Below, piece by piece: positions 1 through 7,050 of a stretch of 7,077 nucleotides of DNA (position 1 is its first letter; the number at the start of each line of letters is the position of its first letter). The notes beneath the pieces were generated by a model that did no database searches, was not told the DNA's origin, and was given only the letters and a program-made list of their open reading frames with translations. Location of the stretch: assembly GCA_947259865.1 (NCBI GenBank), contig CAMYNZ010000196.1, positions 1 through 7,077 on the forward strand, in the 5' to 3' direction. The DNA is from an uncultured Desulfobacterales bacterium. GTDB lineage: Bacteria; Desulfobacterota; Desulfobacteria; Desulfobacterales; G020354645. Both the position numbers and the translations under genes were made by a program.

Positions 1-3000
1 GTCAAACAGGCTGTCGTTTTTGTGGATTCGCACCATCACCTTTCCAACCGGCAAATACCGCAGAAAGTTGTCCTGACCCCTAAGATGAAAATAATCTTTT
101 TCCAGGAAAAACTCCTGCTCATAATGGTAGAGATAACTCTTGATTGCCCGAATCGTTTTGGTGAGATCGCCTGCAAACTTTTGCCGGTGGCCCCAATTCA
201 GCTTTCTTTGCCACTCGTGTGCCAGTCGCAGCAAAGAATGCTCCTTTTGTATGGGGCCGATAGTCGGAAAACTGTTTTCATCAAAATCCATAAACTGGCT
301 GACATAATTGGGTCCGCCGGCTTTGATACCCGGTCCCAGGGCGGATCTTTTGATACCGCCGAAAGGCTGCCGCAGAGTCACGGCACCGGTGGTTCCCCGG
401 TTGATATACAGATTGCCGGCCTGCACATGATTTTTCCAGTATTTTTGCTCTCGTTTGTCCAGACTTTCCAGACCGGAGGTCAGCCCGTAACCGGTCTGAT
501 TGACTATTTCTATGGCCTGTTCAAGATTTTCGACACGCATAACTCCCAGAACCGGTCCAAACAGTTCCGTCATGTGGGTAAAAGATTGGGGTTGTACTCC
601 CCATTTGATACCCGGTGTCCACAAATAGGGATTTTCCTGGATATTTTGGGGTTCCAAAGCCCAGGTCTCCCCGGGCTCCAGGCGGGTTAATCCTCTTTTT
701 AAGGCTGCTCCCGGAGGTTGAATCAGGGGACCCATTTTATTTTCAAAATTCCAGGCCGAACCAACGGTGTAGCTTCTGGCAGCGTCTATCAGTTGCTTTT
801 TAAAAACGGGATCTTCGTATACCTCTTTTTCCAGAATGAGCAAAGAAGTCGCCGAACATTTTTGACCGCAGTTGCTGAAGGCGGAATGGATAACATTTTT
901 TATGGCCTGGTCGCGGTCGGACATGGCCGACACAATGGTGGCGTTTTTTCCGCCGGTTTCAGCGGCCAGAAAAATGGACGGGTTTTGGGCTAACATGGCA
1001 AGGCCGGTTTCAGTGCCTCCGGTAAGAATGACAAAGCTCACATCCGGGTGACTGACCAATTTTTGGCCAGCGGCACTGCCCGAACAGGGAAGAAATTGTA
1101 ATACACGCTTCGAAATACCGGCATTCCAGAAACATTGGCACAGAATCCAGGCCACCAAAACAGCATCCGATGACGGTTTGAAGATAACGGTGTTACCGGC
1201 TGCCAGGGAAGCCAAAATCCCGCCACAGGGAATGGCAATCGGAAAATTCCAGGGGGAAACCACACAGCCGACGCCTTTGCCGCGTGCGGTAATATTTTCG
1301 AGCTTCGTAAAGGTTTGGGCGGAAAAAGGATAGTACTCGGCAAAATCGATGGCCTCGGATACCTCGACGTCAGCTTCGGTGAAAACTTTTCCGGTATTGG
1401 CCGCTGCCGCTCCGATGAGATCCCCCCTGGCGAACCGCAATTCCATGGCCACCCGTGAGAGAACTTCGTGGCGTTCTTTTAAGCTGGTCTGGCGCCAACG
1501 ATCAGGATCTGCCTTGGCCACCGCCACGGCCTGATCCACGTCCTGATCGGTAGCCATGGCAAACCGGGCAACACAAATCTTTTCGTTAAATCGGCAAATG
1601 TCCAGGCAGTCACGCATGTCACGGTTTAAAAATAAATCCTGACCGTCTATGACCAGCGGAATTTCCAGGGGCGGGTCTTCCGGATTTTTCTTCCATTTAT
1701 CCCGAATATTTTGCGCCCATTTGCGGTTGGCAGCCAGTGACCAGTCCGTATCCGATTCATTGTTGAATTCGCCTTCGTAAAAAGTCCCCCGTTCTGCCGG
1801 AAAAACTTCCCGGTTGCGGTCCTGAATCCGATGGGGCGTGACTGCGGCTTTATCCATTTGTTCAATTGCGGATAAAAATTGATCTTCTAAAAATACCCAT
1901 GCTTGAGAATCTGTCGTTAGCCCGGGCGCATAACGCAAAAAATTTTCACCAGCCGTATTTTCATCCAGGCGGCGGATCAGATAGGCGATGGCATTGATAA
2001 ATTGCTCCTTTGTGGCAACCGGTGCATAAAGCAAAACATCCCCGGCCATTTCCGACAGTGCCCGGCGCACATGGTCTGCCATACCCTCCAGCATTTCAAA
2101 ATAAAAATATTCGGTCACGTTGTTCTGCCGGCCCAGTTCATAGGCAAATGCCAGATCAAACAGGTTATGCGATGCTATCCCGAGATGGACGGCACGGATA
2201 TTTTGGGGTTCCATGCCGAAATTCACCATGCGCTTGTAATTTGCGTCCACATCCAACTTGTTGTCATAGGGTGCCAGGGGCCAGTTATAGGTGGCAGCCT
2301 CCACCTGCTCCATTTCCATGTTGGCGCCTTTAACGATACGCAGTTTTATCGGGCTGCCGCCAGCGGTCACCCGATTTTTAGCCCAGGCCGTCAGTTCCTT
2401 TTGGATGGCATATGAATCCGGTAAATAAGCCTGCAGCACAATCCCGGCCGAATAACGTTTAAATTCCTTGCGGTCCAATGTGCGACAGAAGGCCTGGTAA
2501 GTGATTTCCAGATCACGGTATTCCTCCATATCCAGATTGACGAATTTCGGCACCCGGGTTCCGTCACGGCGTTGGAAATAATGGGCTGAAGCGGCGCGAT
2601 AAAGCTGTGATAATCTCTCTATCAGGATGTTGACGGTATGTTCGAAAGCCAGCGCCTGAATCTGAGAATAAATAGTTGATATTTTGACCGAGATGTATTC
2701 GATCTCGGGATCTTTTAAATCTTCGAGATAGGTGTGCATTCGTCCCCGGGCCTCTTCTTCTCCTAATACGGCCTCGCCCAGATGATTGATATTCATCCGT
2801 ATGTTCTGTTTTTTACGTTTTTGCAAATGCGCGTGCAGCACCTCCGGTTCGCCGGGAATAATGGCACGGCTGCTGTCCTGGCGCATCTTGTCGATCATTT
2901 TTGGCACCGACAGGGTTGGAAAATGCCGGCCCAGTCCCAGAAACATCTGCACCAGCAGCTTGTCAACTCTCGAAAAGAAATCCGGAACGCCGAACTCCCG

Positions 3001-3228
3001 CAGCAGATTGTTTACCTGATTGGCAACCCGGGCAGGGTCACGGGAGCGGAAACTTTGGTCAATCAGTTTGGTTAATATCACTTTGTCGATAGAATGGGTC
3101 AACAGGCGCTTGAGCTGATCCTGAATGCCTTTTTCCTCGGAAGTTAATAACTCATTGGCCCGTGTCTGCCAGCGTTCGGCAATAACAACCGCGTCTTTGG
3201 CTATCTTATTTATACCGTGTGTATTCAT
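1..3228 (-). CDS. putA: Bifunctional proline dehydrogenase / L-glutamate-gamma-semialdehyde dehydrogenase (PutA), C-terminus cut by window edge
   Basis: PutA oxidises L-proline to P5C with FAD, then glutamate semialdehyde to glutamate with NAD+. The frame is open for 1076 codons, from the ATG at 3228 to the window edge, with no stop or frameshift. Residues 1-140 form a helical arm containing NHLGEAVLGEEEA (148-160, near its end). Residues about 175-435 are the PRODH barrel, with SVKIS (180-184), VNLDMEE (230-236), LQAYLP (265-270), RIVKGANME (297-305) and YLIRRLDEN (416-424), whose Arg419, Arg420 and Glu423 match proline-binding positions. Residues about 545-980 are the aldehyde dehydrogenase: SPWNFP (658-663), KPSS, TGGTETG, catalytic Glu757 in ETGGKNA, catalytic Cys791 in CGQKCSA, ELFGPVL and PFGGIKRSALGPG. 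Residues 990-1076 continue into a C-terminal domain typical of longer PutAs. No ribbon-helix-helix repressor domain is present, so autoregulation is unlikely. The start is supported by GGAG six bases upstream and an in-frame stop further upstream. The gene diverges from the flavin dehydrogenase pair. Confidence 0.95.
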   Translation of the reverse strand, partial: MNTHGINKIAKDAVVIAERWQTRANELLTSEEKGIQDQLKRLLTHSIDKVILTKLIDQSFRSRDPARVANQVNNLLREFGVPDFFSRVDKLLVQMFLGLGRHFPTLSVPKMIDKMRQDSSRAIIPGEPEVLHAHLQKRKKQNIRMNINHLGEAVLGEEEARGRMHTYLEDLKDPEIEYISVKISTIYSQIQALAFEHTVNILIERLSQLYRAASAHYFQRRDGTRVPKFVNLDMEEYRDLEITYQAFCRTLDRKEFKRYSAGIVLQAYLPDSYAIQKELTAWAKNRVTAGGSPIKLRIVKGANMEMEQVEAATYNWPLAPYDNKLDVDANYKRMVNFGMEPQNIRAVHLGIASHNLFDLAFAYELGRQNNVTEYFYFEMLEGMADHVRRALSEMAGDVLLYAPVATKEQFINAIAYLIRRLDENTAGENFLRYAPGLTTDSQAWVFLEDQFLSAIEQMDKAAVTPHRIQDRNREVFPAERGTFYEGEFNNESDTDWSLAANRKWAQNIRDKWKKNPEDPPLEIPLVIDGQDLFLNRDMRDCLDICRFNEKICVARFAMATDQDVDQAVAVAKADPDRWRQTSLKERHEVLSRVAMELRFARGDLIGAAAANTGKVFTEADVEVSEAIDFAEYYPFSAQTFTKLENITARGKGVGCVVSPWNFPIAIPCGGILASLAAGNTVIFKPSSDAVLVAWILCQCFWNAGISKRVLQFLPCSGSAAGQKLVSHPDVSFVILTGGTETGLAMLAQNPSIFLAAETGGKNATIVSAMSDRDQAIKNVIHSAFSNCGQKCSATSLLILEKEVYEDPVFKKQLIDAARSYTVGSAWNFENKMGPLIQPPGAALKRGLTRLEPGETWALEPQNIQENPYLWTPGIKWGVQPQSFTHMTELFGPVLGVMRVENLEQAIEIVNQTGYGLTSGLESLDKREQKYWKNHVQAGNLYINRGTTGAVTLRQPFGGIKRSALGPGIKAGGPNYVSQFMDFDENSFPTIGPIQKEHSLLRLAHEWQRKLNWGHRQKFAGDLTKTIRAIKSYLYHYEQEFFLEKDYFHLRGQDNFLRYLPVGKVMVRIHKNDSLFD

Positions 3229-3234
3229 GCAAAG

Positions 3235-3238
3235 CTCC
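3235..3238 (-). promoter_or_regulatory. Ribosome binding site of putA
   Basis: GGAG on the minus strand sits six bases before the ATG at 3228. It supports that ATG as the start. An in-frame TAA lies 36 bases upstream of the start, and no better start codon lies between. Confidence 0.7.
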
Positions 3239-3417
3239 GTGAATGTAAACCTAAGTATTGTGGATTAAAGGTCAATGGACGGTTTATACGTAGTTTATTG
3301 GATTTCCGGGCGTCTTTTTGTTGTCGCCGTGCTCTATTTTTTATATAATGGTTGAAGCGCTGAACGTGGTTTTGCGCCAATAAGCAGGCCTGGTCCGCAT
3401 GTCCTTGTGCCACTGCG

Positions 3418-3446
3418 TTGACAATAGCGTAACTATCTGTTTAAAT
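3418..3446 (+). promoter_or_regulatory. Sigma70-type promoter for the flavin dehydrogenase operon
   Basis: A perfect -35 box TTGACA (3418-3423) is followed, after exactly 17 bases, by TTAAAT (3441-3446), which matches the -10 consensus at four of six positions including the final T. The expected transcription start is near 3453, giving a leader of about 60 bases before the ATG at 3512. The -10 box lies inside the left arm of a palindrome. I saw no equally good promoter for putA on the other strand. Promoter activity is inferred from sequence only. Confidence 0.55.
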
Positions 3447-3464
3447 AGTCTAAACATTTAAACA
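3438..3464. promoter_or_regulatory. Palindromic candidate operator overlapping the -10 box
   Basis: The arms TGTTTAAAT (3438-3446) and ATTTAAACA (3456-3464) are perfect 9-bp inverted repeats separated by nine bases. Within the same stretch, TAAACAT occurs twice, at 3451-3457 and 3459-3465, with an 8-base period. The palindrome covers the predicted -10 element and start site of the rightward promoter, the usual place for a repressor of substrate-induced catabolic genes. AT-rich arms can arise by chance, and no regulator gene lies in the window, so the cognate protein is unknown. Confidence 0.45.
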
Positions 3465-3511
3465 TATATCGGTTACACCTTCAATACATCATAATTGAAC
3501 GATGAATCTGC

Positions 3512-5599
3512 ATGATTGGACACCGAATTACCAAACATCCAATCCTCGAAGTACCCAAGAAAAAAAAGGTGACCTTTAAGTGGAATGGCAAATCGCTGTT
3601 TGGCTATGAAGGCGAAATGATTTCCACTGCTTTGATCGCAAATGGCATCCAAATTTTCGGTCACCACCCTAAGGACAAAAGCCCCCAGGGAATATTCTGC
3701 GCCAATGGTCAGTGCTCCCAGTGTCTGGTTACAGCCCACGGACGCCTCGTCAAATCCTGTATGACACCCCTTCGGGATAAAATGAAGATTCAAAGCGTTG
3801 AGGGGCTTCCCGGCCTGCCGCCAGCCGATAAACCCGTTTCAATTTCAGCGATTCCCACCAAGGATATCGATGTTATGATTTTAGGTGGAGGGCCTGCGGG
3901 CCTGTCCGCTGCCATCGAACTCGGTAAACTGGGAATTAAAACAATCCTAATAGATGATAAAGACCGGTTGGGAGGAAAACTGGTTCTTCAGACCCACAAA
4001 TTTTTCGGTTCTGTAGAGGATTCCTATGCCGGCACTCGCGGATTTGAGATTGCAAACATCCTTGAAGCGGAATTGCGGCAGCTCGAATCGGTTGATATCT
4101 GGCTCAACAGCACCGCCGTGGGGGTGTTTTCGGATGGCATCGTGGGTGTTGTAAAAGAAAATAGATATCGACTGATTCGACCCCGCAAACTTTTGGTTGC
4201 AACAGGAGCAAGGGAGAAGATGCTTTCTTTCCCCGGTAATACCCTGCCCGGGGTATACGGTGCTGGTGCTTTCCAGACTCTTGTAAACCGGGATCTGGTT
4301 AAATCTTCTCAACGGGTACTGATCGTTGGCGGCGGTAACGTCGGGCTCATAGGCGGCTACCACGCCATTCAAGCAGGTATTGAGGTGGCTGCCCTGATTG
4401 AAGCCCTGCCGGCGGTCAGCGGGTATAAAATTCATGCCGACAAACTCATCCGACTGGGAGTCCCTGTATACACAAGCCACACGATTTTGGCTGCTCACGG
4501 AACGGAGAAGGTGGAATCGGCCACTATTGCCAAATTGGACAACGATTGGAAACCCATACCGGGAACTGAAAAATCCTACCCGGTGGATACGGTTTTAATC
4601 GCGGTAGGACTTGCTGAAGTAAATGAATTTTATCTGAAAGCAAAACAATGGGAAATGGATGTGTTCGCAGCCGGTGATGCACAGGAAATCGCCGAGGCCT
4701 CCGCGGCCATGTTCACAGGAAAAATTGAGAGCTTCAGGATTGCGAGAGCGCTTGGAATGGCTATCGGCGAAATTCCTGCCGAGTGGGACGAGAAGGCCGC
4801 AATTTTGAAATCCAAACCCGGCCCTTCACGAGATATAAAGACACCGGATGCTGAGGATGGTGTGTTCCCGGTATTTCACTGCTACCAGGAAGTACCGTGC
4901 AATCCATGCACATCGGCCTGCCCCATCGAGGCCATTCATACCGAAGATGATACGATCACGGGGCTCCCCTATCGGGATGATCACGAAGAATGCACCGGAT
5001 GCCTGAATTGCGTTGCTATCTGCCCGGGGCTTGCCATTACACTGGTAGATTATAGAAAGGACAAAGATTTTCCGGCGGTGACCTTAGCCTATGAGGTTGG
5101 GCGGGAAACGATTGAAGAGGGCCGGCGTGTGGCAATCACCGATAAAGATGGTGCCGTTTTAGGCCACTTTGTGGTCGAAAAAATAAGATCCAGAAAGAAA
5201 TACCCGGGAACCATCTTGGTCCAGGTTAAAATGGGAAAAAAATGGGCCAAGCGGGCTGCCGGCATCTGGTACCAGGAAAAACAGATTGAACCCTCCAGCA
5301 TATATGAAAAGGAACCGCTTCCCAGTGAAGCAATCGTGTGCCGTTGCGAGAGGGTAAATGCAGGTGAGATCCGCAAAGCTATCCATGACGGCATCCGCGA
5401 CCTAAACCAGCTAAAGGCATTGACCCGGGCCGGTATGGGTGCCTGCGGCTCAAAAACCTGTCGGCCGATGATATGGCGGATATTCCAGGAGGAGGGAATT
5501 GATCTCGGGGATGTGACCGACAGGATCGACCGGCCTCTTTTTGTGGAGGTCCCCATCGGAACCCTGGCCGGTATCGATGAGGGTAATATCGATGCATAA
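3512..5599 (+). CDS. Multi-cofactor FAD/NAD(P)-dependent oxidoreductase with four predicted Fe-S clusters (large subunit of an amino acid or amine dehydrogenase)
   Basis: This is a 695-residue protein. Residues about 15-95 form a [2Fe-2S] domain of the sarcosine-oxidase-alpha/HcnA type with Cys63, Cys68, Cys71 and Cys83. Residues about 117-425 are a two-dinucleotide-binding oxidoreductase core like HcnB or PDH alpha: FAD motif GGGPAG (125-130), LLVATGARE (227-235), FPGNTLPGVYGAGA (240-253), second nucleotide motif VGGGNVG (272-278) and the FAD-closing FAAGDA (385-390). Residues about 455-510 are a ferredoxin with two [4Fe-4S] sites: Cys457, 463, 466, 470-Pro and Cys494, 497, 500, 504-Pro. Residues about 520-600 are unassigned. 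Residues about 608-655 are a BFD-type [2Fe-2S] domain: Cys610, 612, 645, 650. There is no signal peptide or membrane segment, so it is probably cytoplasmic. The ATG at 3512 is the first possible in-frame start because TGA lies at 3503-3505, but no clear Shine-Dalgarno precedes it. It likely passes electrons from the downstream DAO-type subunit to NAD(P)+, a quinone-linked carrier or ferredoxin. The substrate is unknown. Confidence 0.88.
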   Translation: MIGHRITKHPILEVPKKKKVTFKWNGKSLFGYEGEMISTALIANGIQIFGHHPKDKSPQGIFCANGQCSQCLVTAHGRLVKSCMTPLRDKMKIQSVEGLPGLPPADKPVSISAIPTKDIDVMILGGGPAGLSAAIELGKLGIKTILIDDKDRLGGKLVLQTHKFFGSVEDSYAGTRGFEIANILEAELRQLESVDIWLNSTAVGVFSDGIVGVVKENRYRLIRPRKLLVATGAREKMLSFPGNTLPGVYGAGAFQTLVNRDLVKSSQRVLIVGGGNVGLIGGYHAIQAGIEVAALIEALPAVSGYKIHADKLIRLGVPVYTSHTILAAHGTEKVESATIAKLDNDWKPIPGTEKSYPVDTVLIAVGLAEVNEFYLKAKQWEMDVFAAGDAQEIAEASAAMFTGKIESFRIARALGMAIGEIPAEWDEKAAILKSKPGPSRDIKTPDAEDGVFPVFHCYQEVPCNPCTSACPIEAIHTEDDTITGLPYRDDHEECTGCLNCVAICPGLAITLVDYRKDKDFPAVTLAYEVGRETIEEGRRVAITDKDGAVLGHFVVEKIRSRKKYPGTILVQVKMGKKWAKRAAGIWYQEKQIEPSSIYEKEPLPSEAIVCRCERVNAGEIRKAIHDGIRDLNQLKALTRAGMGACGSKTCRPMIWRIFQEEGIDLGDVTDRIDRPLFVEVPIGTLAGIDEGNIDA
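5579..5583 (+). promoter_or_regulatory. Ribosome binding site that fixes the start of the DAO-family subunit
   Basis: GAGGG ends eight bases before the ATG at 5592, inside the end of the upstream gene. It selects that ATG over the in-frame ATG at 5541, which would add 17 residues (beginning MWRSPSEP) ahead of the FAD-binding strand. Those residues fall in the upstream coding sequence and are not expected in this family. Confidence 0.65.
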
Positions 5600-6746
5600 T
5601 TATGATGTCATCATCGTAGGGGCCGGTTCCATCGGAGTTCCAACAGCCTGGGCACTCGGCCAAAAAAAGCTGAAAACCCTGGTTGTCGACAAAAGACCTT
5701 CTCCCGGCCAGGGTGAGAATAAGCACGCCATTGGGGGTATCCGGGCAACCCATTCTGACGCGGCCAAGATAATCGTCTGCCTCAGATCCCTGGAAATCTT
5801 CGCTGGCTGGCAGAAAAAGTTTGGGGATGATATTGAGTGGTTAAAGGGCGGATATACGTTTCCCGTTTATCGTCAAACGGAAAAAAAGCTGCTCAAGTCT
5901 TTTTTGCCAATGCAAAAAAAATATGGCCTGAATATCGACTTTGTAGGTCCCAAAAAGATACGAGAAGTGGTTCAGGGAATAAATCCAGAGGGCCTGATCG
6001 GGGGCACCTTTTCTCCGGATGACGGATCCGCATCTCCCCTTCTGTCCATCAATGCATTCTACCGGCAGGCTAAAAAAAACGGCGTGGCGTTCAAATTCAA
6101 GACAGAAGTTACAAAAATCATCCAAACCAAAGGAGCCGTGACCGGCGTTAAAACGCCCGCCGATACTTACTCGGCACCTGTGGTGATCGATGCCGCCGGT
6201 GCCGGCTCCCGGGAACTTTCCCGCTCGATCGGTTGCAGCATTGCAGTAAACCCGGAATCACATGAAGCTGGAATAACTGAACCGGTGCAGCGGTTTTGTT
6301 CGACCATGGTGGTGGATCTTCGACCGGAGCCGGGAACCAAGAACTATTATTTCTATCAAAACAAGCACGGACAGGTAATATTCTGTATCACACCTGACCC
6401 CCCAATCACCGGCAATGATTACTGCGAAACCGCTGTCTTCCTCCCTCAGGTCTGCGCCAGAATGACCCGTATTTTACCGCGCCTTAAAAACCTTCGCGTA
6501 CGGCGAGTGTGGAGAGGGTTGTACCCCATGACAAGCGATGGCTATCCACTGGTGGGTTGGAACCGGGATGTAAAAGGTTTGCTGCATGCAGCCGGCATGT
6601 GCGGGCAGGGGTTCATGTTGGGTCCGGGACTGGGCGAGGTGGTGGCGCGGATGGTCACCGATAGCTGCACCACGCCGGACAAGATGGCTATTGACAAATT
6701 TTCGCTTTATCGGGACCTGAGCTGCACAATGGAAGCCCTCAAATAG
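5592..6746 (+). CDS. DAO-family FAD-dependent amino acid dehydrogenase, catalytic subunit (SoxB / HcnC / L-proline dehydrogenase beta-like)
   Basis: This is a 384-residue flavoprotein of usual length for the family. It opens directly with the Rossmann motif YDVIIVGAGSIG (4-15), then VVDKR at the end of the second strand. GGIRATHSD (48-56) matches the position of the conserved GIR segment after the FAD site in PDH beta and SoxB proteins. VVIDAAGAGS (197-206) is a second FAD-contacting segment. RVWRGLYPMTSDGYPLVG (305-322) and AAGMCGQGFMLGPGLGEVVA (333-352) are the C-terminal flavin- and substrate-site motifs. It would oxidise the C-N bond of a secondary or N-methyl amino acid and pass electrons to the large Fe-S subunit. 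Its ATG lies inside the last codons of that gene (overlap ATGCATAA, 8 bp), so the two are probably translationally coupled and form a complex. Family membership is firm. The substrate (proline, hydroxyproline, sarcosine, N-methylproline or an opine) cannot be read from the sequence. Confidence 0.9.
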   Translation: MHNYDVIIVGAGSIGVPTAWALGQKKLKTLVVDKRPSPGQGENKHAIGGIRATHSDAAKIIVCLRSLEIFAGWQKKFGDDIEWLKGGYTFPVYRQTEKKLLKSFLPMQKKYGLNIDFVGPKKIREVVQGINPEGLIGGTFSPDDGSASPLLSINAFYRQAKKNGVAFKFKTEVTKIIQTKGAVTGVKTPADTYSAPVVIDAAGAGSRELSRSIGCSIAVNPESHEAGITEPVQRFCSTMVVDLRPEPGTKNYYFYQNKHGQVIFCITPDPPITGNDYCETAVFLPQVCARMTRILPRLKNLRVRRVWRGLYPMTSDGYPLVGWNRDVKGLLHAAGMCGQGFMLGPGLGEVVARMVTDSCTTPDKMAIDKFSLYRDLSCTMEALK

Positions 6747-6808
6747 ACCTGTTCAATCCTAACCCGGACTAGCCGGAACCAAAAAGGTTTTGTTTAAAAT
6801 TTTTATTG

Positions 6809-6829
6809 GTACCACAAATAAGCTGGTAC
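6809..6829. repeat. Short inverted repeat, 6-bp arms
   Basis: GTACCA (6809-6814) and TGGTAC (6824-6829) are perfect complements around nine AT-rich bases. Another GTACCA follows at 6860-6865. The site could be a protein-binding site or a weak hairpin. No T-tract follows, so it is not an intrinsic terminator. Function unknown. Confidence 0.3.
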
Positions 6830-7023
6830 TGAATATCGAATACCCGCCTGCCATGCAAAGTACCAAGTGGTGGATTGAAATTACAACCCTAAATGAGCGT
6901 AAACAAAATGGAGAATTTATATAAAAAACCTGATTTATTGCATCCGTTAAGCGATATGTAGGCTGTTTACAACGCTTGCATCAGTGAAATATAAATTGTC
7001 AAAAAACCACTCCATTTGGTTTA

Positions 7024-7050
7024 CCCTGCGGGAAAGCCACGCCAGAGGCG
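7024..7050. repeat. Two tiny GC-rich hairpins at the window edge, possible start of an interspersed repeat
   Basis: CCC-tgc-GGG (7024-7032) is followed by CGCC-aga-GGCG (7040-7050), and the GC-rich, non-coding sequence continues to the window end. Composition changes sharply from the AT-rich DNA before it. Back-to-back short palindromes in an intergenic space resemble REP- or MITE-like elements, but only the edge is visible and no second copy lies in this window. Confidence 0.25.

Noticed and set aside
22..993. Plus-strand open frames across the left part of the window, the longest 222 codons
   Set aside because: They lie antisense to putA, which has a full set of PRODH and ALDH motifs. Their translations show no domain and no consistent family signal.
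3225..3413. A 62-codon GTG-start frame upstream of putA whose TGA overlaps the putA ATG (ATGA), resembling a coupled leader peptide
   Set aside because: There is no ribosome site before the GTG, the product is basic and of low complexity with no recognisable domain, and it fills the intergenic space by chance openness. The 4-base overlap alone is not enough, since putA has its own GGAG.
3502..3579. Small out-of-frame ATG reading frame overlapping the start of the large Fe-S subunit gene (possible regulatory upstream frame)
   Set aside because: It has no ribosome site and is about 25 codons long. The weak initiation region of the main gene is real, but this frame does not clearly explain it.
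6775..6810. Possible intrinsic terminator after the flavin operon (GGAACC/GGTTTT stem with following T-rich DNA)
   Set aside because: Only four Watson-Crick pairs plus two G-T wobbles, an A-only loop and an interrupted T-tract. It is too weak to call.
6893..6961. A 22-residue frame (starting MSVNKMENLY) after the operon
   Set aside because: It is very short, has no Shine-Dalgarno sequence, lies in AT-rich DNA and has no recognisable feature.
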